Assembly (NCBI RefSeq): GCF_020178975.1
Contig: NZ_JAHXBU010000004.1
Location: 1 to 64,000 of the forward strand
DNA length: 64,000 nt
Source: Cesiribacter sp. SM1
GTDB lineage: Bacteria; Bacteroidota; Bacteroidia; Cytophagales; Cyclobacteriaceae
Direction: 5' to 3'
The notes beneath the pieces were generated by a model, which was not told the origin of the DNA, did no database searches, and saw only the letters and a list, made by a program, of their open reading frames with translations. A program made the position numbers and the translations under genes. This document shows, piece by piece, positions 44,832-51,950 of the stretch; the first letter of the stretch is position 1, and every line of letters begins with the position of its first letter.

Positions 44832-46349
44832 TTATAATTCTACCCCTTCAATCGCAGCCAGAGCGCTGCCACCTCCTTCTATGGCTTCCAGCACGTCGAA
44901 CACTTTGTCCGACCAGCCGGCAATGAGGAACACATCGTTGTTCTTCAGGTCTATGGGCGCATGGCCGTAGCCTGCCAGGTCGAAGAGGTACAGGCGTGCG
45001 CCAGGAGCTATTTGCTTGTACTTCTTCCACTCTTCGGCAATATGGTTTCCCCATCCCCTGCTATCCCACAACTGGCAGTCGGTGAAGAGTATGACCTTAT
45101 CGGCTTTCAGCTTACGCTTGATCAGGTCCCGGATCACCAGGTAGCCGTTGGTGGCGTAGCCTACCTCGCCTTCGCGGCGGTAGAACTCCTGCACATTGGC
45201 CAGCACCCTGCGCTGGGGCAGGTTGATAATTTTCCAGCTATTGCCAAACATGCCGGTAACCACGTTCTGGCAGCGGTTTTGCAGGAGCATCCCCAGCATC
45301 AGGCCGATGTCGTAGAGCAGCACCTTGCTCTTTTTGCTGATGGGCTGCTGCATGGAGCCGGAGACGTCGCAAGCCACTACCACAGCCGTATCTAAGCCGA
45401 ATCCTTTCAGATTACGGATGCTTAACTGCACGGCATCTTCCAGCGCATTCAGCACCAGGCTGGTGTAGCCGGAGGCCAGCTGTCCGATCTCCCGGTAGGC
45501 TGCCAGGTAGCGGAAAGGTAACTGTTTGCTGTTTGCAACCGCCCGCTCGTTAGACAGGTAGCTGCACACTTTCTGCATATGATCACCCGACACCCCCGCT
45601 TCCAGGATGTTGCGCAGGTTGCGCAGCAGCGCCATATAGCCCAGCTTATTGCTGTCGATCAGCTCCTCCCACTTTGCCCGAAAGGCAGCGGTTTTCGCTT
45701 CTGCACTTTCATAGGGCTGCTGGCCCAGGGCCGACAGCTCGGTTTCCCAGGTGTAAGGAGTAGCCAGGGCGTTGGCTGCGATCTTATCATAGAGCGCCTG
45801 CTGACTATCGCTTTTGGACTGGGGGTGCACCAGGAAAAGCGCATCCCGTAGCTTCACAGCAGTATCGCGGTTGTACTTGGCAAACTGGTATTCATCAAAC
45901 CTGGTAAAGGCCAGCGCCAGACCCTTCTGCAGCTGCTTGGAGAGACGGTTCAGCTTTTTGGTGCCGCTGCGGCTGTTGCTCATCTGGTAGTAAGCCAGGA
46001 GCTCCGTAATCTCATCGGCACGCTGCACCACGGCTGCTACCGTACGGCTTATCAGGCTATCTCCTTTGTGCAGCTTCGCCAGTTCCACCACCAGCACCAG
46101 GGGGATGCTACGCAGGTGCATTTGGGTACGGGCATACACCGCCAGCTTTGCCACAAAGCAGGGATCATTCAACTGGATCAGCGTTCTGATACGCTCCAGT
46201 CGCTTATCTGCTGCTTCATAAAAAGTATCGCTCAAAGAAGCTGTAACAACAGTAGCGTATAGCTCGGCGGCAGGGCCCATTTTCCAGGCCAGTGACCCTT
46301 CGTGGTTTACCGTCTGCTGTTTCTTGGATGCTAAAAAGTTAAATCGCAT
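44832..46349 (-). CDS. rsr: Ro60/Rsr: TROVE-domain RNA-binding ring protein with vWA domain
   Basis: A 505-residue orthologue of the Ro60 autoantigen. The TROVE module (about 1-320) is built of HEAT-like helix pairs that form a ring (CFVAKLAVYARTQMHLRSIPLVLVVELAK, NRLSKQLQKGLALAFTRFDEYQFAKYN). The vWA domain has an intact metal site (VVACDVSGSMQQP, about 327; NGYLVIRDLI; ILFTDCQLWDS). Ro60 binds 3' ends of misfolded RNAs through the ring and Y RNAs on its surface, and in bacteria helps exonucleases degrade structured RNA. Four Y-RNA-like units follow downstream. A 20-bp repeated site (46391-46410) lies 41 bp upstream of the start. Confidence 0.95.
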   Translation of the reverse strand: MRFNFLASKKQQTVNHEGSLAWKMGPAAELYATVVTASLSDTFYEAADKRLERIRTLIQLNDPCFVAKLAVYARTQMHLRSIPLVLVVELAKLHKGDSLISRTVAAVVQRADEITELLAYYQMSNSRSGTKKLNRLSKQLQKGLALAFTRFDEYQFAKYNRDTAVKLRDALFLVHPQSKSDSQQALYDKIAANALATPYTWETELSALGQQPYESAEAKTAAFRAKWEELIDSNKLGYMALLRNLRNILEAGVSGDHMQKVCSYLSNERAVANSKQLPFRYLAAYREIGQLASGYTSLVLNALEDAVQLSIRNLKGFGLDTAVVVACDVSGSMQQPISKKSKVLLYDIGLMLGMLLQNRCQNVVTGMFGNSWKIINLPQRRVLANVQEFYRREGEVGYATNGYLVIRDLIKRKLKADKVILFTDCQLWDSRGWGNHIAEEWKKYKQIAPGARLYLFDLAGYGHAPIDLKNNDVFLIAGWSDKVFDVLEAIEGGGSALAAIEGVEL

Positions 46350-46390
46350 GGCCTTTTCGTTTAGTGTTCCTTACAAAGGTTGGGGCCATG

Positions 46391-46410
46391 TGCGCAGTCT
46401 TTTTGCGTAG
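46391..46410. promoter_or_regulatory. Conserved 20-bp operator-like site upstream of rsr
   Basis: TGCGCAGTCTTTTTGCGTAG. It fits the consensus TRCGCARTSTTTYTGCGYAS shared with 49323-49342 and 51244-51263. It consists of two TGCG(C/T)A units 13 bp apart. Its position 40-60 bp upstream of the start suits a promoter-proximal regulator site. Confidence 0.75.
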
Positions 46411-46543
46411 AGAAAAAAATTATGCAAAATTTGCCAGGGCTTAGAAAAAAGCAACCAAAACCAGGCTTACCTGTTTTATCCACTACTTCCACTCTGAAAA
46501 AACAGGAATATCTAAGAGCGGGCAGTGCTCTATTATTGTAACA

Positions 46544-47278
46544 ATGTCTCTATCAATTATAAAAAACGAACCGTCGCCCGATGACTCCTTTTCCGGCCTT
46601 CAGCAGGAAATTGAGGCCCTGGAAGGAGAAGTGCAGGCCGTAAAAAGCAACTTGGCTGCCTTCGAAGCCCAAATTCAAGAGCGGCTCGGCAAAGAAATGA
46701 GACAGCTGCAGGAGCTCCACGAGCGGTACAAGCGGCATAAACAGGAAAAGAAAGCAAAACGCCTGGAACAAAAGAAAAGGGGAAAAAACTGGGTAGAACC
46801 GACCCAGCTCCAGAAGAGCGTTAAAAATGACAAAGAGGGCGCAGTCTCCGGCTCGGCAGCACAAGCCGAATTAAAGAGACTATACAAAGAGGCCATGGTG
46901 CAGGTACACCCGGATAAAATTGCCCATGCAGGTGAAGCCGATCGCTTAGCCCGGGCGCATGCCCTTACGGTCCAGCTTAACGGCATTTATCAGCGGGGCG
47001 ATCTGGAGGAACTGATTCTCTTTTACCACCAACTTATGTTTGCAGATGCTAACAACCCGGCCTTTGCGACTGAAGTAAAATTACCAGATCCAAAACTAAG
47101 ACTCGAGGGGCTTAAGAAAAAGAAAGCAGCTTTGTTACAACAGCTGGAGCAGCTCAAAAGTGCTTATACCTACCAGGTGCTCACCACCTACGAAAACCCG
47201 CTCTCTTTTATTGAAGAACTTCACCAATATTTTCTGGAGCGGATACGGGTGATGGAAAAAAGAACCCGAAAATTATGA
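46544..47278 (+). CDS. J-domain (DnaJ-like) protein with N-terminal coiled coil
   Basis: A 244-residue protein on the plus strand between rsr and rtcB. Residues 15-90 form a long charged coiled coil (LQQEIEALEGEVQAVKSN, KRHKQEKKAKRLEQKKRG). A J-domain-like region follows (about 105-165) with AELKRLYKEAMVQVHPDKIAH, holding the HPD tripeptide needed to stimulate Hsp70. A C-terminal coiled coil contains LKKKKAALLQQLEQLKSAYTY. It could recruit DnaK to the RNA-repair proteins, but the family is also seen alone. It is divergent from rsr, so it may share the operator at 46391-46410. Confidence 0.8.
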   Translation: MSLSIIKNEPSPDDSFSGLQQEIEALEGEVQAVKSNLAAFEAQIQERLGKEMRQLQELHERYKRHKQEKKAKRLEQKKRGKNWVEPTQLQKSVKNDKEGAVSGSAAQAELKRLYKEAMVQVHPDKIAHAGEADRLARAHALTVQLNGIYQRGDLEELILFYHQLMFADANNPAFATEVKLPDPKLRLEGLKKKKAALLQQLEQLKSAYTYQVLTTYENPLSFIEELHQYFLERIRVMEKRTRKL

Positions 47279-47520
47279 TGCTCAAGAGAGGTTCTGCCTG
47301 TGTTGCAAAAGACCAATGACTGCCGAATCTATTCAGCTTGTTGGTTCTGCTAGTGCTACTCGTGAGCCGGACCTTACTCATGCAAAATATCATTCAGCAG
47401 CAGGGCCCATTTTCCAGACCCCTATCCCCTTGTAGTTAACGGTTTGCTGTTTTCCGGATGTTAAAAAGTTGCATCGTGTAATCGTTTCGTTTAATGTTCC
47501 TTAAAGAGGTTGGGCCATGG
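47279..47520 (-). pseudogene. Remnant of a duplicated rsr 5' region
   Basis: The stretch 47394-47490 on the minus strand matches the first 27 codons of rsr: after ATGC and a 5-base deletion it reads NFLTSGKQQTVNYKGIGVWKMGPAAE and then a stop (rsr: NFLASKKQQTVNHEG...WKMGPAAE). The sequence before it (TTTCGTTTAATGTTCCTTAAAGAGG) also matches the rsr leader. Beyond the stop, a possible match to an internal rsr segment (TNKLNRF versus TKKLNRL) suggests a large internal deletion. The 20-bp operator is degraded here. Clearly broken. Confidence 0.75.
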
Positions 47521-47548
47521 GTGGTTTCATGAAGAAAATATAAGCAAT

Positions 47549-47674
47549 ATGAAATGTCCGCATAAAGATTTCAATAAATTGAACGAGCTGGAAAGTTTTC
47601 TTATTCAACAGGCAGAGATCTATTCTACTCCTAGAAATACTATAAAAGCAAAGGTGTTAGATTGCAGTTTTTAA
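47549..47674 (+). CDS. Possible 41-residue ORF, unknown
   Basis: ATG at 47549 opens a frame reading MKCPHKDFNKLNELESFL and ending KVLDCSF. It has plausible amino-acid use but no recognised domain and no clear ribosome-binding site. It may be a remnant of a longer gene in this rearranged stretch. Confidence 0.25.
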   Translation: MKCPHKDFNKLNELESFLIQQAEIYSTPRNTIKAKVLDCSF

Positions 47675-47690
47675 AATTTTAATCTTCAGG

Positions 47691-47729
47691 TTAGTTATAG
47701 CACCCCTTAAAAAGGGGCGCTATAACTAA
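47691..47729. terminator. Terminator overlapping the rtcB stop codon
   Basis: TTAGTTATAG and CTATAACTAA, with inner arms CCCCTT and AAGGGG, form a long hairpin that includes the rtcB stop. It can end transcription from either side. Confidence 0.75.
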
Positions 47730-49141
47730 TCCACCTCCATAAACTTCTCATCTCCGCACATCCGCACAATCTTCGGAGAGAAGGTGCCCACCACCTCCAC
47801 CAGGTCCTGCTGGTATTCCATTACTTTTCGGATATCCTTATAAGCGCCTGGGGCTTCGTCGAGGCCGGAGCCGATAAGATCTACACCCGCCTGCGCTAGC
47901 TGTTGTTGTACGGCTTCCGGGGAGATGGTTTCTTTGGCTTTGGTGCGCGACATGGTACGTCCTGCGCCGTGGGAGGCGGAGTTGATGGAGGCAGGCAATC
48001 CCTTTCCGCGGACGATAAAGCCGGGGGCGGTCATGGAGCCGGGAATGATGCCAAGTACGCCCCTTCCGGCCGGGGTGGCACCTTTGCGGTGTACGATGAT
48101 GTCTTTTCCCTCCACGTCTTTTTCTTTCCAAGCAAAGTTGTGGTGGTTCTCGATTATCGCCAGGGGCTGCTCAGCCAGGGCTTCCGCCAGTCGCTCATGA
48201 ATCTGGTGGTGGCAGGCAGAGGCATAATCGCCAGCCAGGTTCATGGCCTGCCAGTACTCCTGACCAGCTTCAGAATCCAGGTCGAGCCAGGCCAGGTGCT
48301 TCGCCTCCTGGGGCAGCTTGCAGGTTTCCATGGCCAGCTTGGTATAGTGCCCGGCAATGGTAGCCCCCAGTCCGCGGGAGCCTGAGTGCGAAAGCAGGGC
48401 CAGGTAAGTACCTGTTTCCAGTCCCCACTCATTGTTGGCATCGTGCAGCTCTACCGTTCCCCACTCTACAAAATGGTTGCCGCCGCCGGAGGAGCCCAGC
48501 TGCTGGAAGGCACGGTCTTTCAGGCTCTTCATGATGGGGATCTCCTTAAATTCCGGACGATCAATCACGGCATGCTCCCTTGGTTTCTCAAAGGTAGCAC
48601 GTCCGAAGCGGGTGTTGTCGATCAGGAGCTGCTTCAGCCCATCCCGCTTTTTCTCCAGAAAGTGAGCGGGCAGGTCGTAGAGGCTCATGGTCATGCGGCA
48701 ACCAATGTCAACCCCTACGCCATAAGGAATCACGGCATTTTGGGTAGCCAGTACGCCGCCAATGGGCAGGCCATAGCCCTGGTGGGCATCGGGCATCAGG
48801 GCTCCGGCTATGGTAACCGGCAGGCGCATGGCGATGTCCATCTGGTTACGGGCACCCGCTTCAATGCCTTCAGCTCCCCAGATGGAGTAGGAGGGGTTCT
48901 CTTCCTTCAGCGGCAGGGGTTCTGCAGGCTTTGGAATTAGGAGTACCTCGGCCAGGGGCGCCAGCACTGCGTGATTTTTATAGAGTGCAGGGGTTTCCAG
49001 CACCCGCTGAAGCAGCTCCAGCAGGTGGGCTTTGGTTTTTCCTTTATAGGCAGTTTGTAGTATTTGCAGGGTTTCGCCAATGGCTTTGCCTTCGTATCCG
49101 ATGGCTAATAGGTCGTTGCCGTTTATTTTCTGGTTTGTCAT
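47726..49141 (-). CDS. rtcB: RtcB RNA ligase
   Basis: RtcB joins a 2',3'-cyclic phosphate or 3'-phosphate RNA end to a 5'-OH end using GTP and manganese. I prefer the start at 49141 (MTNQKINGNDLLAIGYEG) over the longer frame, whose extra 27 residues come from a repeat element. Motifs: MPDAHQGYGLPIGGVLA, GVDIGCRMTMSL, SSGGGNHFVEWG, LLSHSGSRGLGA, ENHHNFAWKE, and VHRKGATPAGRG. The guanylated histidine is in SASHGAGRTMSR. All metal and GTP ligands seem present. About 472 residues, the usual size of this RtcB branch. The operator-like site lies 180 bp upstream. Confidence 0.95.
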   Translation of the reverse strand: MTNQKINGNDLLAIGYEGKAIGETLQILQTAYKGKTKAHLLELLQRVLETPALYKNHAVLAPLAEVLLIPKPAEPLPLKEENPSYSIWGAEGIEAGARNQMDIAMRLPVTIAGALMPDAHQGYGLPIGGVLATQNAVIPYGVGVDIGCRMTMSLYDLPAHFLEKKRDGLKQLLIDNTRFGRATFEKPREHAVIDRPEFKEIPIMKSLKDRAFQQLGSSGGGNHFVEWGTVELHDANNEWGLETGTYLALLSHSGSRGLGATIAGHYTKLAMETCKLPQEAKHLAWLDLDSEAGQEYWQAMNLAGDYASACHHQIHERLAEALAEQPLAIIENHHNFAWKEKDVEGKDIIVHRKGATPAGRGVLGIIPGSMTAPGFIVRGKGLPASINSASHGAGRTMSRTKAKETISPEAVQQQLAQAGVDLIGSGLDEAPGAYKDIRKVMEYQQDLVEVVGTFSPKIVRMCGDEKFMEVD

Positions 49142-49159
49142 GGCTTTTGGTTTTTTAAA

Positions 49160-49300
49160 CCACCTCATCCCCCGGCCCCTTCTCCTCCAGGAGAAGAGGA
49201 GAGTGCCAACTGAAACAGCCACAGATAGTGGGCATTTCAGGTGGCGTTTAAGCCCTCTCCTTAGGGCGGACGGCTAGTCAGAGGGTTTGGGTGAGGTTCA
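49160..49300. repeat. Inverted-repeat element in the rtcB leader
   Basis: ACCTCATCCCCCGGCCCC at the left end is mirrored by GGGTTTGGGTGAGGTT at the right end, with internal hairpins (TTCTCCTCCAGGAGAAGAGG; CCCTCTCCTTAGGGCGG). It resembles a common Bacteroidota repeat of the CCTCACCCCGGCCCTCTCC kind. It sits in the rtcB 5' leader between operator and start codon, so it would be part of the mRNA. Confidence 0.65.
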
Positions 49301-49322
49301 TATTACAAACTAACACTGCAGC

Positions 49323-49342
49323 TGCGCAATGTTTCTGCGCAC
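49323..49342. promoter_or_regulatory. Conserved 20-bp operator-like site upstream of rtcB
   Basis: TGCGCAATGTTTCTGCGCAC, matching the sites at 46391 and 51244. It overlaps the last base of the nucleotidyltransferase stop codon, which implies that rtcB has its own controlled promoter in addition to any read-through. Confidence 0.7.
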
Positions 49343-50406
49343 TAAAGGGAACTGTAAAATTTTTTCCGTACTTCTATAAGTACCTTATTCACCCTTTCCA
49401 TGTCCGGTGCTTCCGGCAGGGAGGATTGGGCATAGAGTGCATCCATCGCTGCAATGCGCTCCTCTGCCTGCAGCAGCAGTTCTTCGTATTCGAAATCTCC
49501 CTTTTTGATCCGAAGCAAATAATCCCGGTTGGGCCTGCGCACCCGGATCTTTCCTTCCCTGGCTATTTCTTCGGCCATATCGAGCAGGCGAAAGGTGTGC
49601 ATCATGTTTTTGCTGTCGTACTTCTTGCCATGGGAGAGGGTGGTTTGGTAGCGGGCGTCGTTACGTTTTTCCACCCATTCCCAGTACTCCTTATATTCTT
49701 TACAGTAGGCAGAGTAAGCGCTTTTATTGAATGACATCAGCCCTAGTGGAGCCAGCCCTTTCGGAATGGAACTTAGCGAGATATCATTGGCCCCCTCGCG
49801 CTGCACAATGCCTTTGAAACTTTCCGCAGGACTGTAGTACATACCATAGAGCTCGTGCATATGCGGAATTTTAGCAAGACCAATCCATTCCTGCTTCAGT
49901 CCCTTTTCTTCCAGAAACACCTCTACCGGCACAGCACCCTGTCCCTGTACGGCATAGCAAAAGTCGAGCACCGACTTGCGCTGCGGTTCTATGGGGTTAA
50001 CAATTTTCTTATTCAGCCCCCGCGCCTTTCGTACCTGGGTAAGTGCGTAGCCGGCAAAGGCATCCTTACACTGGCGGGAGAGAAAGTCCTCCTGCCGAAA
50101 GTGGCTGTAAAGCGGGTGCTGGTAGAGAATACAGTCATCAGGCATGTTGAGTAGCTCCAGCATGTTGGGGTTGTTCTTTGCCAGCAGTTCTACAAAGCGC
50201 TTCAGCTCGTAGTACACAATATCCTGGCTCTCGTTGCTGATTTGCTCTACGTAGTGCAGGCCAAAGAATGCCGCTTCGGGCAGCACAAACACACCCCGGA
50301 TATCGGTATCGGAGGTAGGTGTGTTGAGACCATAAGCCCTGCTCCCGCTGATGCTTTCGAACAGGAGCAGCCCTTTTTCCTTTAGGTCCTCTATAGTGAT
50401 TTGCAT
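49342..50406 (-). CDS. Predicted nucleotidyltransferase 1 of the RNA-repair island
   Basis: A 354-residue protein of the DNA-polymerase-beta-like nucleotidyltransferase superfamily. The active-site motif is GSRAYGLNTPTSDTDIRGVF near residue 21, giving GS and the SDxD metal-binding pair. A mostly helical region follows (ELKRFVELLAKNNPNMLELL, DAFAGYALTQVRKARGLNKK) that could recognise RNA. Its start overlaps the end of the second nucleotidyltransferase gene by 16 bp, so they are one operon. The target is unknown; nucleotide addition to broken RNA 3' ends is a reasonable idea given the neighbours. Confidence 0.85.
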   Translation of the reverse strand: MQITIEDLKEKGLLLFESISGSRAYGLNTPTSDTDIRGVFVLPEAAFFGLHYVEQISNESQDIVYYELKRFVELLAKNNPNMLELLNMPDDCILYQHPLYSHFRQEDFLSRQCKDAFAGYALTQVRKARGLNKKIVNPIEPQRKSVLDFCYAVQGQGAVPVEVFLEEKGLKQEWIGLAKIPHMHELYGMYYSPAESFKGIVQREGANDISLSSIPKGLAPLGLMSFNKSAYSAYCKEYKEYWEWVEKRNDARYQTTLSHGKKYDSKNMMHTFRLLDMAEEIAREGKIRVRRPNRDYLLRIKKGDFEYEELLLQAEERIAAMDALYAQSSLPEAPDMERVNKVLIEVRKKFYSSL

Positions 50407-51203
50407 ATTGGTTCTTTAGCTTTAGCTGTCACAGCACCGGCTGCCGCAGCATCGGCTGCCGTAATTTTGCTAAACAATTGGTTTAGTGCTTCGGAAGATC
50501 CCTCCCTTTTTTGCATAGCTGCAGCCCTGGTTTCGCAGTAGCCCATCACTTCCTGTACGTAGGATTCCAGCTGCGGATCCCTAGGGTGCATGTACTTTTC
50601 GTTTACCTGGGCTTTCAGGGCCACCAGTGCCAGGAGCTTTGCCTGCAGTTCCCGGTCCAGGATCAGCGGGAGTAGCTGCTGAAACGCCATGGGTGGTATG
50701 TACCCCCTCTCTACGATCCAGAGCGAAGCCAGGCTCGTGCGCAGCAGGTAGAAGAGGTCTTTCAGCTTTACCGCCTCCTGTTCCTGGCAGATTTGCCTGT
50801 AGCGAAAAGCCATGCTAAGGTAGTGGTGCAGGCCCGCCCGGCAGGAGAAATACTCCGGCGCCAGCGCCAACAGCTCTTCCCGAAACCCGGACTGCTCCAG
50901 GTAAACGACAGGCGATTGCAAACGCTCAAACATGGCTGCATTGGACTTGCGCATCAGGCGCAGGCTTTTGCGGAGGTCCCAGCCCACCAGGTCCAGCTCC
51001 CCCACCATCTGCTCTATGGTATCCTTCTTTTCGTCGATGCCCAGGTACCACTCCAGCGGATGGCAATAGATAAAGCGCACGTCATAGTCGCTGTCGGGAG
51101 AGGGGAATCCCCACGCCCTGCTACCTGTTTCGCTGGCCAGCAGGATGCGTATGTTGTGTTGCTGTTCGAGTTGCTGCAGGGCATTTAGGATTTCGGTTCT
51201 CAT
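50391..51203 (-). CDS. Predicted nucleotidyltransferase 2 of the RNA-repair island
   Basis: A 270-residue protein, shorter than its neighbour but of the same superfamily (COG3541-like). Active-site motif: ASETGSRAWGFPSPDSDYDVRFIY near residue 25-47, with conserved G-S and D-x-D. Then DLVGWDLRKSLRLMRKSNAAMFERL and a helical C-terminal half. It is the first gene of the operon (this gene, nucleotidyltransferase 1, then rtcB with its own site). A 20-bp operator-like site lies about 40 bp upstream. Two different nucleotidyltransferases side by side may act on two classes of ends. Confidence 0.85.
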   Translation of the reverse strand: MRTEILNALQQLEQQHNIRILLASETGSRAWGFPSPDSDYDVRFIYCHPLEWYLGIDEKKDTIEQMVGELDLVGWDLRKSLRLMRKSNAAMFERLQSPVVYLEQSGFREELLALAPEYFSCRAGLHHYLSMAFRYRQICQEQEAVKLKDLFYLLRTSLASLWIVERGYIPPMAFQQLLPLILDRELQAKLLALVALKAQVNEKYMHPRDPQLESYVQEVMGYCETRAAAMQKREGSSEALNQLFSKITAADAAAAGAVTAKAKEPICKSL

Positions 51204-51243
51204 AGCTAATGGTTGAAAGTATGGTACAAACCTACAGGGCTAC

Positions 51244-51263
51244 TACGCAGTGTTTTTGCGCAG
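51244..51263. promoter_or_regulatory. Conserved 20-bp operator-like site upstream of the nucleotidyltransferase pair
   Basis: TACGCAGTGTTTTTGCGCAG, third copy of the consensus TRCGCARTSTTTYTGCGYAS. It lies 41 bp upstream of the start at 51203, almost the same distance as the copy before rsr. Confidence 0.75.
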
Positions 51264-51315
51264 TAGGAAATAATTTTCTATTGTTGTAATAAATGCTACA
51301 GGTATACCATTAAAT

Positions 51316-51768
51316 ATGCCGCAGTCACTTACAAGAAACTATATACACATTATTTTCAGCACGAAGCATCGGGAGCCCCTGTTGCATTCGCCGGTAAAGG
51401 AAGAGCTCTGGGCCTACCTTGGCGGTGTATGCAATGAGCTGGAATGTAATCCACTGTGCATTGGTGGCTATACTGATCATGTGCACCTCTTATGCTTGCT
51501 GTCTAAAAAGGTAGCCTTGATGAAATTGGTAGAGAAAATAAAGTCTAATTCATCCAAATGGCTTAAAACCAGGCATAAGAGTCTTGAAGGCTTTTGCTGG
51601 CAGAATGGTTATGGGGCTTTTTCGGTGGGTCCTTCACAGCTGCCGCTGGTTACGGCTTATATCAAAAATCAGGAAGAGCACCACCGGAAAAAAAGCTTTC
51701 AGGAGGAATTTAGAAGCTTTCTAAAAAAATATGAGATGGAATACGATGAACGATATGTGTGGAATTGA
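51316..51768 (+). mobile_element. REP-associated / IS200-type Y1 transposase
   Basis: A 150-residue HUH single-strand transposase. It begins TRNYIHIIFSTKHREPLL, has the HUH motif in GGYTDHVHLLCLLS and the catalytic tyrosine in VTAYIKNQEEHHRKKSF. The C-terminal tail (KKYEMEYDERYVWN) is of the type common in Bacteroidota. The nested inverted repeat directly after the stop (51785-51896), and a relative of it at 44694-44825, fit the REP-associated transposase group. It separates the nucleotidyltransferase operon from the divergent WYL gene. Confidence 0.85.
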
Positions 51769-51784
51769 TGGCCTTCGCCACAGT

Positions 51785-51896
51785 CATAGCCCTTGCAGGC
51801 TATGCTAGTATGTATCGCCCCTTCAGGGCTCTGATTAGATTGGATCTTTGAGCCCTGAAGGGGCGGCACACCTTAGCATTGCCTGCAAGGGCTATG
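51785..51896. repeat. REP-like nested inverted repeat next to the transposase
   Basis: Outer arms CATAGCCCTTGCAGGC... and ...GCCTGCAAGGGCTATG; inner arms CGCCCCTTCAGGGCTC and GAGCCCTGAAGGGGCG. It is 17 bp after the transposase stop and within the leader of the WYL gene. Related to 44694-44825. Confidence 0.8.
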
Positions 51897-51950
51897 TTTT
51901 TTATACACCCATTCATACCGTCAATACCCATACGCCAAAAACATACCCAA

